Positions 43,053 through 51,984 of a stretch of DNA of 64,000 nucleotides are shown here, one piece after another. The position numbers were made by a program, and so were the translations under genes. The notes beneath the pieces were generated by a model that worked only from the letters and a program-made list of their open reading frames with translations, searched no databases and had not been told where the DNA came from. The DNA lies in the NCBI GenBank assembly GCA_004558825.1, contig SFDB01000007.1, positions 1 through 64,000 on the forward strand, given 5' to 3'. How positions within the stretch are numbered: position 1 is the stretch's first letter; the number at the start of each line of letters is the position of its first letter. Origin of the DNA: Clostridiales bacterium. GTDB taxonomy: Bacteria; Bacillota; Clostridia; Christensenellales; CAG-138.

Positions 43053-43829
43053 TTAATACTGTCTCGCCATAAGCATATCAAATATTCTCTTATACTTTTC
43101 ATAGTCTCCGCTCGTATAAAACGTCACGCTTCCCCGCTCCGAGCCGAGTTCGCGCATGTTTTTCTCCTCAAGCACATGCCGAAGTCTGCGCGCCGTGCCC
43201 TCGTTTCCGTCATAAATTGTGCAGCTTCCCTTGAAATTCCGCGCTGCGTACTCACTTATTGCCTCGGAAATAAAAATGTAGTGCGTGCAGCCCAAAACTA
43301 TCGCGTCTATCTCCATCCCCTTGTATCCGCTTAGCTTTTCATCGAGTATCGTCTCGTACGCTTTGGGGTCGAAAACACCGTTTTCTATTATATCGGCTAT
43401 GCCCGAGCACGGTACGTCGATTATCCTCGAAGGCTCTTTCATGCGCGATTTCAACTCGTGATACCGTGCCATTTTCGTCGTCGCCGCCGTCGCCAGCATA
43501 AGTATTTTCCCTTGTCCTCCAATGTCGCTTGGCGGCTTTATCGCGGGTTCAACGCTCAATACCGGCAGTTCGACCCTCTCGCGTATAAGGTTTATGGCGC
43601 TCCCCGTGGCTGTGTTGCACGCCACGACTATTGCCTTTACACCCTTCTCCATCAAAAACTCCGTGCATCCGAGAGCAAGGCGTTCTATTTCCTCCTCGCT
43701 CTTATCCCCGTACGGTGCGTTTTTGTTGTCGCCGTAATATATAAAGCTTTCGTTCGGAAGCTTCTTCACGGCTTCTCTCAAAAAGCTTACGCCTCCAAGG
43801 CCCGAATCAAATACCCCAATAGGCTTCAT
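43053..43829 (-). CDS. murI: Glutamate racemase
   Basis: This 258-residue cytosolic racemase makes D-glutamate for peptidoglycan. Motifs: IGVFDSGLGGVSFL at the start, YGDNKNAPYGDKS, and the two catalytic cysteines in VVACNTATG and LGCTHYIF. Length is standard. It overlaps rimI by four bases (ATGA), placing it last in the queA-tgt-tsaE-tsaB-rimI row. Confidence 0.95.
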   Translation of the reverse strand: MKPIGVFDSGLGGVSFLREAVKKLPNESFIYYGDNKNAPYGDKSEEEIERLALGCTEFLMEKGVKAIVVACNTATGSAINLIRERVELPVLSVEPAIKPPSDIGGQGKILMLATAATTKMARYHELKSRMKEPSRIIDVPCSGIADIIENGVFDPKAYETILDEKLSGYKGMEIDAIVLGCTHYIFISEAISEYAARNFKGSCTIYDGNEGTARRLRHVLEEKNMRELGSERGSVTFYTSGDYEKYKRIFDMLMARQY

Positions 43830-44305
43830 ACAGTTTCTCCGTCATCCTTACAGACGCGTGCGATGGCATTGTTCCACATTATATATGCGCTTTCGCCCGT
43901 ATCGGTATAATAGCGCTTGCGCTCACCCGCCTTGACAAATCCAAGCTCAGCGTAAAGCGCCTTTGCGGGCTCGTTATGTTCACGCACCTCAAGCGTCATG
44001 CAGTCCGCATCGTTCGCTATCGCAACCCTCATCATATGCTTCATCAGCCTGCGCGCATAGCCCTTCCGCCTGTATTCGGGCGCTATCGCAACATTCGTTA
44101 TGTGCGCTTCGCCGAAATATACCCACATTCCCGCATAGCCTATCACCTCTCCGCCAAGCTCCGCGACCTCATAATGCGCAAGCTTATTTTTCATCTCGGC
44201 CATAAGCGAATCGTATGACCACGGCGTTATAAAGCATATTTTTTCAAGCTCATGCACTCTTTTGACGTCCTCGCGCCTCATTGGACGCATAACAATATCA
44301 TACAT
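43826..44305 (-). CDS. rimI: Ribosomal protein alanine N-acetyltransferase RimI
   Basis: This 159-residue GNAT acetyltransferase has the acetyl-CoA loop EYRRKGYARRLM (Q/RxxGxG/A) and the VREHNEPAKALYAELGF block that marks RimI, which in other bacteria acetylates S18 N-terminally. In Firmicutes it is regularly encoded next to tsaB, as here, where the two overlap by eight bases. Length is typical (145-165). Confidence 0.9.
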   Translation of the reverse strand: MYDIVMRPMRREDVKRVHELEKICFITPWSYDSLMAEMKNKLAHYEVAELGGEVIGYAGMWVYFGEAHITNVAIAPEYRRKGYARRLMKHMMRVAIANDADCMTLEVREHNEPAKALYAELGFVKAGERKRYYTDTGESAYIMWNNAIARVCKDDGETV

Positions 44306-44984
44306 GCTTTTGTTGGTACATCCTTTCCGCCTGCGAAGCCCTCAAGTACATGGGCATAACTTCATCCGCCCCGAATTCGTCATATTTTTCTGCTGCCGTC
44401 TGCGCAACGGACAGCGCGTTCACGGAGTTCGCGGCTTCGCCTTCAATGAAAGCGCAACCCGGAAAAGCGCTCAGCAGTTCGCTTTTATACGCCGCCGCTC
44501 CGTCTCCCAAAAATGTCACCTTGTCTGCGCCGTGCTCCTTAAGCCTAATTATAAGCTCCTCGATGTTCATCGCCGCGCAATCTATAATCGGAGCTCCGTT
44601 TTCATAATATGCGCAGTAACAGTTGCCATTGCGCGCATCTATCAGGGAGCATATGCTCTTCCCCGCGTATCCCCTGTCGTTGCGGCATATTGCCTCGAGC
44701 GACGATATCCCAACCACAAGCTTTTTATGCGCCCTTGCCATTGCATTTATCATGCAGACGCCTATTCTCACTCCCGTAAACGAGCCCGGTCCTATATCCG
44801 CCGCGAATACGTCCATGTCCGACAGCTCGACGTCATTTTTCGCGGTAATCTCATCTACAAGCGGCAGTATTGTCTTTGAATGAAAGCCCGCTCCTGTTTC
44901 AGACCTTGTATAAAACATGCCGCTCTCCGTTATGAGCGCCGCCGATGCAAATGCTCCCGATGTTGATATTGCCAAAAGCTTCAT
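44298..44984 (-). CDS. tsaB: tRNA threonylcarbamoyladenosine protein TsaB
   Basis: This 228-residue ASKHA-fold protein works with TsaD and TsaE to make t6A at position 37 of ANN-decoding tRNAs. Recognisable: LLAISTSGAFASAAL at the N-terminus, HSKTILPLVDEI, and FAADIGPGSFTGVRIGV. It lacks the metal-binding histidines of TsaD, as expected of TsaB. It overlaps tsaE (ATGA) and rimI. TsaD and TsaC are outside the window. Confidence 0.93.
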   Translation of the reverse strand: MKLLAISTSGAFASAALITESGMFYTRSETGAGFHSKTILPLVDEITAKNDVELSDMDVFAADIGPGSFTGVRIGVCMINAMARAHKKLVVGISSLEAICRNDRGYAGKSICSLIDARNGNCYCAYYENGAPIIDCAAMNIEELIIRLKEHGADKVTFLGDGAAAYKSELLSAFPGCAFIEGEAANSVNALSVAQTAAEKYDEFGADEVMPMYLRASQAERMYQQKHV

Positions 44985-45442
44985 TCTACGCCCTCCGCAG
45001 CCGCTATCACTGCATCGTATTTTTCGCCGTGCGATGAAAGCTTAACCTTTCGCCTCATATCGCCGCTCCCTTCGATAAAAATATCCAGCCTCTCTGCGGG
45101 CAGCGCTTCGGAAACATTCTGCGGCCATTCCATTATGCATACGCCGCCTCTTCTCATATAATCGTCAAACCCTATTGCGTAAAGCTCGTCAGCGTCCGAA
45201 AGCCTGTATGCGTCGAAGTGAAAAAGCTTCATACTCCCCTCATGCTCACGGACGATGGTAAATGTCGGACTGAGCACGTCGTATATGCCAAGCTCGGCGG
45301 CCACGGACTTCACGAGCGTTGTCTTGCCCGCGCCGAGATCGCCGTACATCGCTATAAACGCACCGTCAAAAAGCGCATCGGCGAGCGCTCTGCCGAGCCT
45401 GTCCATACCGTCAAGCGAAAGCGAATCAAAGCCCTTCTCCAT
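44981..45442 (-). CDS. tsaE: tRNA threonylcarbamoyladenosine ATPase TsaE
   Basis: This 153-residue ATPase has the P-loop YGDLGAGKTTLVK, the switch SPTFTIVREHEG and the acidic FHFDAYRLSDADEL plus EWPQN motifs that define TsaE. It powers the TsaBD complex in t6A synthesis. I chose the ATG at 45442, one base after the tgt stop, over a longer frame that would overlap tgt. Translation is probably coupled to tgt. Confidence 0.93.
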   Translation of the reverse strand: MEKGFDSLSLDGMDRLGRALADALFDGAFIAMYGDLGAGKTTLVKSVAAELGIYDVLSPTFTIVREHEGSMKLFHFDAYRLSDADELYAIGFDDYMRRGGVCIMEWPQNVSEALPAERLDIFIEGSGDMRRKVKLSSHGEKYDAVIAAAEGVE

Positions 45443-45443
45443 A

Positions 45444-46559
45444 TCAGTTGAATGCCCCGCTCTCAATAAGCTCCTTGCGCAAATCGAGCAATCTGTCCTC
45501 TGCTATCGCCTTGCGCACATCCTCCATAAGTCTTAGCGTAAAGCGTATGTTGTGCATCGTCAAAAGCTGCGCCGCAAGTATCTCGTTCGCTTTTATGAGG
45601 TGGCGCACATATGCCCGCGTAAAGTGCGTGCAGGCGTAGCAGTCGCAGCCCTCCTCAATAGGTCTGAAATCCCGTTCAAATTCTTTGTTGCGTATCATTC
45701 GCCTGCCATGACGCGTAAGCGCAAGACCGTTTCTCGCCACGCGTGTCTGCAGTACGCAGTCAAACATATCGATTCCGCGTATAACCCCTTCGACAAGGCA
45801 GTCAGGGCTTCCTACGCCCATGAGGTAGCGCGGCTTGTTTGCCGGCATGTACGGCATCATTTCTTCGAGCATTTCGTACATCAGCGGCTTGGGCTCGCCT
45901 ACCGAAAGGCCGCCTATGCCGTAGCCGATAAAATCCATGTCGGCGAGCGTTTTGGTGCTCTCAATCCTGAGGTTTTTGTACATTCCGCCCTGAACAATGC
46001 CGAAAAGCGCCTGATCCTCGCGTGTATGCGCCTGCTTACAGCGCTTTGCCCATCTATGGGTACGCATCATCGCTTCATATGTATATTTTTCATCGCTCGG
46101 ATATGGGGCGCATTCATCGAACGCCATCGCAATATCTGCGCCGAGCGCCTGCTCTATCTCCATTACGCTTTCGGGAGTAAAAAAGAGTTTCCTGCCGTCG
46201 ATGTGCGAACGGAATTCTACGCCGTCCTCCCGTATTTTATTTATGCCCGCAAGGCTGAATACCTGAAACCCGCCGCTGTCGGTCAGTATAGGCTTATCCC
46301 AGCCCATAAACGAATGAAGTCCGCCTGCTTCTTTGACAAGCTCATGCCCCGGCCGCAAATAAAGATGGTATGTGTTTGAAAGTATGATTCCTGCACCAAC
46401 CTCGTTGAGATCGCGCGGCGTCATCGCCTTTACCGTCGCCTGCGTTCCCACAGGCATGAAGCACGGCGTGTCTATTGTTCCGTGCGGCGTATGCAGCCGT
46501 CCGAGACGTGCGCCCGACTGCCTGCACGTTTTTATCAATTCGTATTCAAAATACTTCAC
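45444..46559 (-). CDS. tgt: Queuine tRNA-ribosyltransferase
   Basis: This 371-residue enzyme swaps guanine-34 for preQ1 in GUN-anticodon tRNAs. Catalytic and substrate motifs: ILTDSGGFQVFSL, IVQGGMYKNLR, GYGIGGLSVGEP, and MFDCVLQTRVARNG with the second aspartate. The zinc site is CDCYACTHFTRAYVRHL. Length is standard. It lies 12 bases after queA, the usual pair for queuosine. Confidence 0.96.
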   Translation of the reverse strand: MKYFEYELIKTCRQSGARLGRLHTPHGTIDTPCFMPVGTQATVKAMTPRDLNEVGAGIILSNTYHLYLRPGHELVKEAGGLHSFMGWDKPILTDSGGFQVFSLAGINKIREDGVEFRSHIDGRKLFFTPESVMEIEQALGADIAMAFDECAPYPSDEKYTYEAMMRTHRWAKRCKQAHTREDQALFGIVQGGMYKNLRIESTKTLADMDFIGYGIGGLSVGEPKPLMYEMLEEMMPYMPANKPRYLMGVGSPDCLVEGVIRGIDMFDCVLQTRVARNGLALTRHGRRMIRNKEFERDFRPIEEGCDCYACTHFTRAYVRHLIKANEILAAQLLTMHNIRFTLRLMEDVRKAIAEDRLLDLRKELIESGAFN

Positions 46560-46571
46560 TTGCTTCTCCTT

Positions 46572-47594
46572 TTATCGTATAAACATCGCGTCGCCAAACG
46601 AGAAAAACCTGTATTTTTCCTTAATTGCGACGTCGTACGCGCGCAGCGCTTCTTCGCGGCCCATAAGCGCGCTCACAAGCATAAGCAGCGTCGACTCGGG
46701 CAGGTGGAAATTCGTTATCAAAGCATCCACCGCCTTAAACCTATAGCCGGGCGTAATGAATATACCCGTTTCACCGGAACCTGCATGAACCATACCCGCA
46801 TCGTCGGTGACGCTTTCAAGCGTCCTGAGCGACGTCGTGCCTACGGCGATTATCCTGCCTCCGCTTTTTCGCGCGGCATTTATGACATCAGCCGCTGCTT
46901 GCGAAACTTCATAATGCTCCGTGTGCATATGGTGTTCTTCAATGTTTTCGGCGCTTACGGGCCTGAACGTACCCAACCCGACATGCAAGAGCACATCTGC
47001 GACAGCAACGCCCTTTTGCCTGAGCTTTTCAAATATCTCCTCGGTAAAATGCAGCCCTGCCGTCGGCGCGGCCGCCGATCCGTTCTGAAGCGCATAAACC
47101 GTCTGATACCGCTCATTCGGCGCTGTGCGTTCGGTTATATAAGGCGGAAGCGGCATCTCACCTGCCCTGTCAAGTATTTCCTCAAATATCCCGTTGTATA
47201 TCAGCGTTATCACTCTGCCGTCAGACGGCGTCTTTTCACCTATTCTGATTTTCAGCTCGTCCGACACAATATAGTCAACATCATCCCTGGCACGTCTGCC
47301 GGGGCGAACAAGCGCTTCCCATCTGTCGCCCTCAATTCGCCTTAAAAGCAAAAACTCCATCACACCGCCCGTATCCTCACGCCTGCCAAAAAGGCGCGCC
47401 GGAATTACGCGCGTCGTATTGCGCACAATAACGTCTCCCGCCTCTATATAGTCGACAATATCCCTGAATACTCTATGCTCTATCGTGTGGTCGGCTCTGC
47501 TGTACACCATAAGGCGTGACTCGCTGCGCACCGCACTCGGCGTCTGCGCTATGAGTTCTTTGGGGAGTTCATAGTAAAAATCGCTTGTTTTCAA
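46572..47594 (-). CDS. queA: S-adenosylmethionine:tRNA ribosyltransferase-isomerase
   Basis: This 340-residue enzyme converts preQ1-34 to epoxyqueuosine. It begins FYYELPKELIAQTP, with VYSRADHTIEHRVF, RNTTRVIPARLFG, GSAAAPTAGLHFTEE and the closing YRFFSFGDAMFI, all QueA hallmarks. It starts at TTG 47594, six bases after GAGGGT. It is the first gene of a six-gene row driven by the promoter at 47633-47661. Confidence 0.96.
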   Translation of the reverse strand: MKTSDFYYELPKELIAQTPSAVRSESRLMVYSRADHTIEHRVFRDIVDYIEAGDVIVRNTTRVIPARLFGRREDTGGVMEFLLLRRIEGDRWEALVRPGRRARDDVDYIVSDELKIRIGEKTPSDGRVITLIYNGIFEEILDRAGEMPLPPYITERTAPNERYQTVYALQNGSAAAPTAGLHFTEEIFEKLRQKGVAVADVLLHVGLGTFRPVSAENIEEHHMHTEHYEVSQAAADVINAARKSGGRIIAVGTTSLRTLESVTDDAGMVHAGSGETGIFITPGYRFKAVDALITNFHLPESTLLMLVSALMGREEALRAYDVAIKEKYRFFSFGDAMFIR

Positions 47595-47632
47595 CTTTTT
47601 ACCCTCTTTCGGCAGTCTGAAAATCCAAAGCT

Positions 47633-47661
47633 ATTATAAAGTATAATCGCCTTATATGCAA
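47633..47661 (-). promoter_or_regulatory. Promoter of the queA-tgt-tsaE-tsaB-rimI-murI operon
   Basis: On the minus strand TTGCAT (47661-47656) and TATAAT (47638-47633) are 17 bases apart, 38 bases before the queA start. Confidence 0.7.
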
Positions 47662-47720
47662 ACATACATATCAAAAAAACAATCCAAATTATTAACAATT
47701 TATTAAATTATTTATACCGA

Positions 47721-47750
47721 TTGACTTTCATTTATCGGCAAAACTATAAT
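47721..47750 (+). promoter_or_regulatory. Promoter of the polysaccharide deacetylase gene
   Basis: TTGACT (47721-47726), an 18-base spacer and TATAAT (47745-47750). The transcript would start near 47757, which rules out an earlier ATG at 47752 as the start codon. Confidence 0.8.
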
Positions 47751-47778
47751 TATGTCGAAAGTTGATGAGGACAGAAAG

Positions 47779-48660
47779 ATGTCCCAAAAAAGGAGCATTT
47801 TGCAAATGAAAAAAACTTTCTGCATCGTATTGGTATTGATTACGCTTGCATCCCTCTGCGGCTGCTCAGCGTTCTCCGTCATTGTGCCCGCGCGTGGATT
47901 TGACGATATACCTATCGTTGATATACACACGCCCGATGCAACCGACATGCCTATCGCTTCACCCACGCCGGACCGGGTGTCCACGCTTGATCCGACGCTC
48001 GCGCCTGATCCGACACATTCCTCTAATCCTGTTGTACAGGCATACGACATCGATCCGGAAAAGCCGATGATTGCGCTTACCTTTGACGACGGTCCCTCAA
48101 AAAAAGCAACGGCTCGCATACTTGACATACTTGAGCAAAGCGGAGCCCGCGCAACCTTTTTCGTGCAGGGACAAGCCCTTGAAACGCTTTCGGATCTTGT
48201 TCTTCGTGCGTATAGCATGGGCTGCGAAATAGCCAATCACACAAAATCGCACGCTCACCTCAAGAATTGCTCCGACAGCGAGATTCAGGAGGAAATAGGA
48301 TATGTTTCCAGAACGGTCGAAAAAATCACTGGGCGCGGGACTTCCCTGTTCCGCCCGCCGTACGGCCAATATAACGACCATGTGCTCCAAATGGCAGGTC
48401 TGCCCGGTATCTATTGGTCAGTGGATACGCGAGACTGGGAAACGCGCGATATGAACTGCGTCATAAACGAAGTCATAGGCTGTGTTCAGGACGGCGACAT
48501 CATATTGATGCACGACCTTTACACGTCGACCGCAGATGCTTGCGAATATCTGATTCCCGAGCTCATACGGCAAGGCTATCAGCTCGTGACGGTATCGGAA
48601 ATGTTTGCCGCCAAGGGCATAGCGCTTGAGGTCGGCAGTGTATACAGAAAAGCCCGCTGA
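47779..48660 (+). CDS. Lipoprotein polysaccharide deacetylase (CE4)
   Basis: This 293-residue surface enzyme removes acetyl groups from peptidoglycan or other glycans. The signal segment (MKKTFCIVLVLITLASLCGC) ends in a lipobox, so the protein is membrane-anchored. A threonine/proline-rich linker follows (about residues 35-85). The NodB domain shows TFDDGPSKKAT, the metal histidines in NHTKSHAH, FRPPYGQY and the late ILMHDLYTS. Two starts are possible: ATG 47779 (GAGGA seven bases upstream, used here) and ATG 47806 (AAGGAG ten bases upstream). Either keeps the lipoprotein signal. It is a single-gene unit with its own promoter and terminator. Confidence 0.9.
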   Translation: MSQKRSILQMKKTFCIVLVLITLASLCGCSAFSVIVPARGFDDIPIVDIHTPDATDMPIASPTPDRVSTLDPTLAPDPTHSSNPVVQAYDIDPEKPMIALTFDDGPSKKATARILDILEQSGARATFFVQGQALETLSDLVLRAYSMGCEIANHTKSHAHLKNCSDSEIQEEIGYVSRTVEKITGRGTSLFRPPYGQYNDHVLQMAGLPGIYWSVDTRDWETRDMNCVINEVIGCVQDGDIILMHDLYTSTADACEYLIPELIRQGYQLVTVSEMFAAKGIALEVGSVYRKAR

Positions 48661-48700
48661 GACGTTTACTTAAGCAATCGACTCAAAACGCCAATACGCA

Positions 48701-48734
48701 CGGAGCCGACCACAGAATGTCGGCTCCGTTTTTT
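48701..48734 (+). terminator. Terminator of the deacetylase gene
   Basis: CGGAGCCGAC pairs with GTCGGCTCCG and is followed by TTTTTT. Confidence 0.92.
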
Positions 48735-48756
48735 CTTAAACTATTTCCTTTGTCGG

Positions 48757-49758
48757 TTACGCGGTAGGCATACCCTTTTTCGCAAGCATCGCGTTCACGA
48801 GCTTGACTGCATTCATCACATCGTCCATGTCGGCCATCTCTACGGGCGTATGGATGTAACGCGTTGCTATCGATATGCAGCCCGCAGGTATGCCGCCCTT
48901 TGTTTTGATTATCGCCCCCGTGTCGGTTCCGCCTCCACGCAGCACTTCATTCTGTACGGGTATGCCGCTCTCATGCGCGCACTGCTCCATAAAGCGTCTC
49001 ACGCCTACAGGGACTATCACCGAAGCGTCCATGACCTTTATCGCCGGGCCTTTTCCGCACTTGACGGACATCGGAGAGCATTTCGGAGTATCGCCTGTAA
49101 GCGTAACGTCAAGATTCACGCAAAAATCCGGTGAAATCGAATGCGCCGCAACGCCCGCGCCGCGAAGACCTACCTCTTCCTGTACGGTGAATACGGCATA
49201 CACATCATGTTCGCTCACGCATGTGTTAAAGCATTCGGCAACTATCGCGCAGCAAAGCCTGTCATCGAGCGCGCCGCAGGAAATACGCCTGCCCAGCTCC
49301 GTAAAGCTTGCCGCATATACCGCAATATCGCCTATTTCAACCTTCTTTTCGGCCTCGTCGCGCGATGACGCGCCTATGTCTATAAAAAGCTTTTGTATCG
49401 TGGCATCGGCCGCGCCGCCTTTTTCTGTTTCAAAATATGTTACGCCTCGCGTCCCATTCTCAAACACAACCTCGCGCGCAATCGCTATAATGGGATTGAC
49501 GCCTCCGACATTGCTGACGCGCAAAAAACCATTCTCATCAATGTCGGTAACTATCAGTCCGATTTGATCCATGTGGGCGCTTATCATCACTTTTTTGCCG
49601 GATGTTCCGCGCTTTACGGCTATTAGATTGCCGAGCGTATCATTATATATTTCGTCCGCGTTCGGGGCGACGTATGCTCTTATGACATTACTTATGCATG
49701 TCTCTCGTCCCGTCGGTCCGTATGTACACAAAAACTCCTTGAGCATATCCTTAAACAT
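48757..49758 (-). CDS. M42-family metallo-aminopeptidase, copy 1
   Basis: This 333-residue di-metal peptidase (PepA/YsdC/FrvX family) assembles into hollow dodecamers that trim peptides. Metal and catalytic residues are visible: SAHMDQIGLIV, CGALDDRLCCAI, VQEEVGLRGAG with the general-base Glu, and the last histidine in RYIHTPVEMAD. ATG 49758 has GGAGG six bases upstream. It is the last of three consecutive M42 genes on this strand, separated by 13 bases from copy 2. Opp-imported peptides are a plausible substrate pool. Confidence 0.92.
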   Translation of the reverse strand: MFKDMLKEFLCTYGPTGRETCISNVIRAYVAPNADEIYNDTLGNLIAVKRGTSGKKVMISAHMDQIGLIVTDIDENGFLRVSNVGGVNPIIAIAREVVFENGTRGVTYFETEKGGAADATIQKLFIDIGASSRDEAEKKVEIGDIAVYAASFTELGRRISCGALDDRLCCAIVAECFNTCVSEHDVYAVFTVQEEVGLRGAGVAAHSISPDFCVNLDVTLTGDTPKCSPMSVKCGKGPAIKVMDASVIVPVGVRRFMEQCAHESGIPVQNEVLRGGGTDTGAIIKTKGGIPAGCISIATRYIHTPVEMADMDDVMNAVKLVNAMLAKKGMPTA

Positions 49759-49771
49759 ATTGTTTCCTCCT

Positions 49772-50812
49772 TTATTTACCACTGCAGACCGCTTCAAGAG
49801 CTCTTTCAAAATATTTCTGTCTCAAAAACGCATCGGCAAGCTCAAACGCACATATAATGTCCTCTTTCGACGTCGCCGTAACAGGCGAATGAATGTAGCG
49901 GCACGGTACGGATATTCCCCCGGTTATTGCGCCGTCTCCGGCGAGGTGTATTTCGCCGGCATCGGTTCTGCCGCGCGTGCCCTGCCTAAGCTGCCACCTT
50001 ATGCCGTTTTCTTTCGCGCAGCGCTTGAGCGCATCGAACATCTGCGGCCTCGTAACGGTGCCTCCGTCCATAAAGGTGATGGCTGCTCCGCCATGCACTC
50101 TCGTCACATGCTCATGACCCTCGACCTTCGGCATATCGTTCGCCGTCGTTCCCTCGAATATGAGCGCAATGTCCGGCTTTACGTTGTACGCCGCAGCGCG
50201 CGACCCGCGAAGCCCCAGCTCCTCCTGCACAGTAAACACAGCGTAAAAATCACAATCATAATCGTTTTTGAGAAGCTCTGTCACTATCGCGCAGCCCACT
50301 CTGTCGTCCAGCGCCTTGCAGCGTATCATACCGTCGCCAAACTCCTCAAACTTTGTCGTAAAGGCAACGTAGTCGCCGACGCTGACATATTTTTGCGCAT
50401 CCGCCTTATCCGAAGCCCCTATGTCTATATACAGACTGTCATGATTATACGCTTGGTAAAACTCTTCCTCGCTTTGGAGATGTATAGGCTTTGAGCCGAT
50501 TACTCCGGGCACGCTTTTTTCGCCAATCGCTACGCGCTTCCCGACTACGACGCGCGCATCCAAATTTGCGGCCTGATACGCAAGAAGCCCGTCGCTGCGT
50601 ATTCCGCGCACCATCATTCCGACCTCGTCCATATGCGCGCATGCCATTACACGTTTTCCGTCGCCTTTCTTATGCGCGTAGAGATTTCCCATGGCGTCGG
50701 TAAAAACCTCGTCTGCATAATTGATGGCAAATTCTTTCAAATATTTCCTTACAGCCTTTTCATTTCCCGATACGCCGTTAAGTTCTGTCATCTCTTTCAG
50801 TCGTCCAAGCAT
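49772..50812 (-). CDS. M42-family metallo-aminopeptidase, copy 2
   Basis: This 346-residue paralogue has ACAHMDEVGMMV, CKALDDRVGCAI, VQEELGLRGSRA and RYIHSPVTATS, so every metal ligand is kept. The loops differ from copies 1 and 3, suggesting a different residue preference; M42 enzymes range from acidic to leucyl or lysyl preference. ATG 50812 follows GGAGG by seven bases. It overlaps the end of copy 3 by 16 bases. Confidence 0.92.
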   Translation of the reverse strand: MLGRLKEMTELNGVSGNEKAVRKYLKEFAINYADEVFTDAMGNLYAHKKGDGKRVMACAHMDEVGMMVRGIRSDGLLAYQAANLDARVVVGKRVAIGEKSVPGVIGSKPIHLQSEEEFYQAYNHDSLYIDIGASDKADAQKYVSVGDYVAFTTKFEEFGDGMIRCKALDDRVGCAIVTELLKNDYDCDFYAVFTVQEELGLRGSRAAAYNVKPDIALIFEGTTANDMPKVEGHEHVTRVHGGAAITFMDGGTVTRPQMFDALKRCAKENGIRWQLRQGTRGRTDAGEIHLAGDGAITGGISVPCRYIHSPVTATSKEDIICAFELADAFLRQKYFERALEAVCSGK

Positions 50813-51840
50813 AGTTTTTCCTCCCAATCCTCATGCACGGACGCAATAAACTCTACGACAATCCGCGCGCACTTTTTAAGCGTATCTATGCTTATCGTCT
50901 CAACGGGCGTGTGCATGTATTTCACAGGCGGTGAAATAACGCCCGTAGGTATACCGCCGCGCGTCATCTGTACATAATCGGCGTCCGTTCCCGAGAATCC
51001 CATAGCGACCTCGGTCTCATATTCTATCCCCGCTTCGCTCGCAGCATCGCAGATGAGTTTTGTCATCTTCGGGTGCATGTTTCCGCCAGCGCATATGACA
51101 GGCTTGTCAAGCTTGTATGCGTCAAACTCGTCACATTTCGGCATTTCCGCATGTGTTACATCCAATATGAGTGCCATGTCGGGAGCGACCGAATACGCTG
51201 CAACCTCCGCGCCCGGCCCCGAAAACTCCTCCTGAGTCGATGCGCACATAACTACCGAACAGTCGAGCCTGCGCCTGCTCAGCATCTCCATACACTCTAT
51301 CATCACCGCAACAAGCGCCCTGTCGTCGAGAGATTTACCCGAAATGCTGTCATTCTTCAATTTGAGCGGAGCCTCAAGCGCAAACGTTATCATATCGCCT
51401 ACCGACACAAGCTTGCGCACGCTTTCACCCGACAGCCCCGTATCGCATAGCATATCACCTATTTTATATGCCTTATCCCTGCCGCCAAGTATGAGGTGCG
51501 GCGGAATGGCGCCGACTATTCCGTCTATCCTTTCCCTGCCGTGAACCACTACGTTCGAGCCCGGCAGCACTCGCGGATCTACCCCGGCAACGGAGCGAAT
51601 ATGCAGCATTCCGTTTTCTTCAATATCGGTTACGGCCATGCCTATCTCGTCAATATGCGCTATAAGCATTATGGCCGGCTTTTTATCACCCATGCGAGCA
51701 AATACATTTCCCGAACAGTCGCGCCACACGTTATCGCTGAAGCGCCTGAAATACTTTTCGGCGACGTCGGCCGCGCAGTCCTCATTTCCCGTCACTCCCG
51801 GCGCGGTGACAAGCTCGGATATTACTTCATACATATCCAT
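50797..51840 (-). CDS. M42-family metallo-aminopeptidase, copy 3
   Basis: This 347-residue paralogue is first in the operon. It has IAHIDEIGMAV, GKSLDDRALVAV, TQEEFSGPGAEVAA (the GLRG of the other copies is replaced by SGPG) and KYMHTPVETIS. It should be active but is the most divergent of the three. ATG 51840 lies eight bases after GGGGGA. The three genes together look like a tandem duplication that has diverged to cover several peptide types. Confidence 0.91.
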   Translation of the reverse strand: MDMYEVISELVTAPGVTGNEDCAADVAEKYFRRFSDNVWRDCSGNVFARMGDKKPAIMLIAHIDEIGMAVTDIEENGMLHIRSVAGVDPRVLPGSNVVVHGRERIDGIVGAIPPHLILGGRDKAYKIGDMLCDTGLSGESVRKLVSVGDMITFALEAPLKLKNDSISGKSLDDRALVAVMIECMEMLSRRRLDCSVVMCASTQEEFSGPGAEVAAYSVAPDMALILDVTHAEMPKCDEFDAYKLDKPVICAGGNMHPKMTKLICDAASEAGIEYETEVAMGFSGTDADYVQMTRGGIPTGVISPPVKYMHTPVETISIDTLKKCARIVVEFIASVHEDWEEKLCLDD

Positions 51841-51922
51841 ATAAGCAATCCCCCTTTATATATGAATTATACACACCGTCCCGCCTTTTGTATAGCGCGA
51901 TTTTATTGTCCGCGCCTCGCAG

Positions 51923-51952
51923 TTGTGTTGTATCGCTTTCTCATGTTATAAT
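51923..51952 (+). promoter_or_regulatory. Promoter of the 51985 membrane-protein gene
   Basis: TTGTGT (51923-51928), an 18-base spacer and TATAAT (51947-51952) with TG one base upstream of the -10. Confidence 0.65.
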
Positions 51953-51984
51953 TAATAAATCAAACCTTATCGGGGGTGTTCTTT

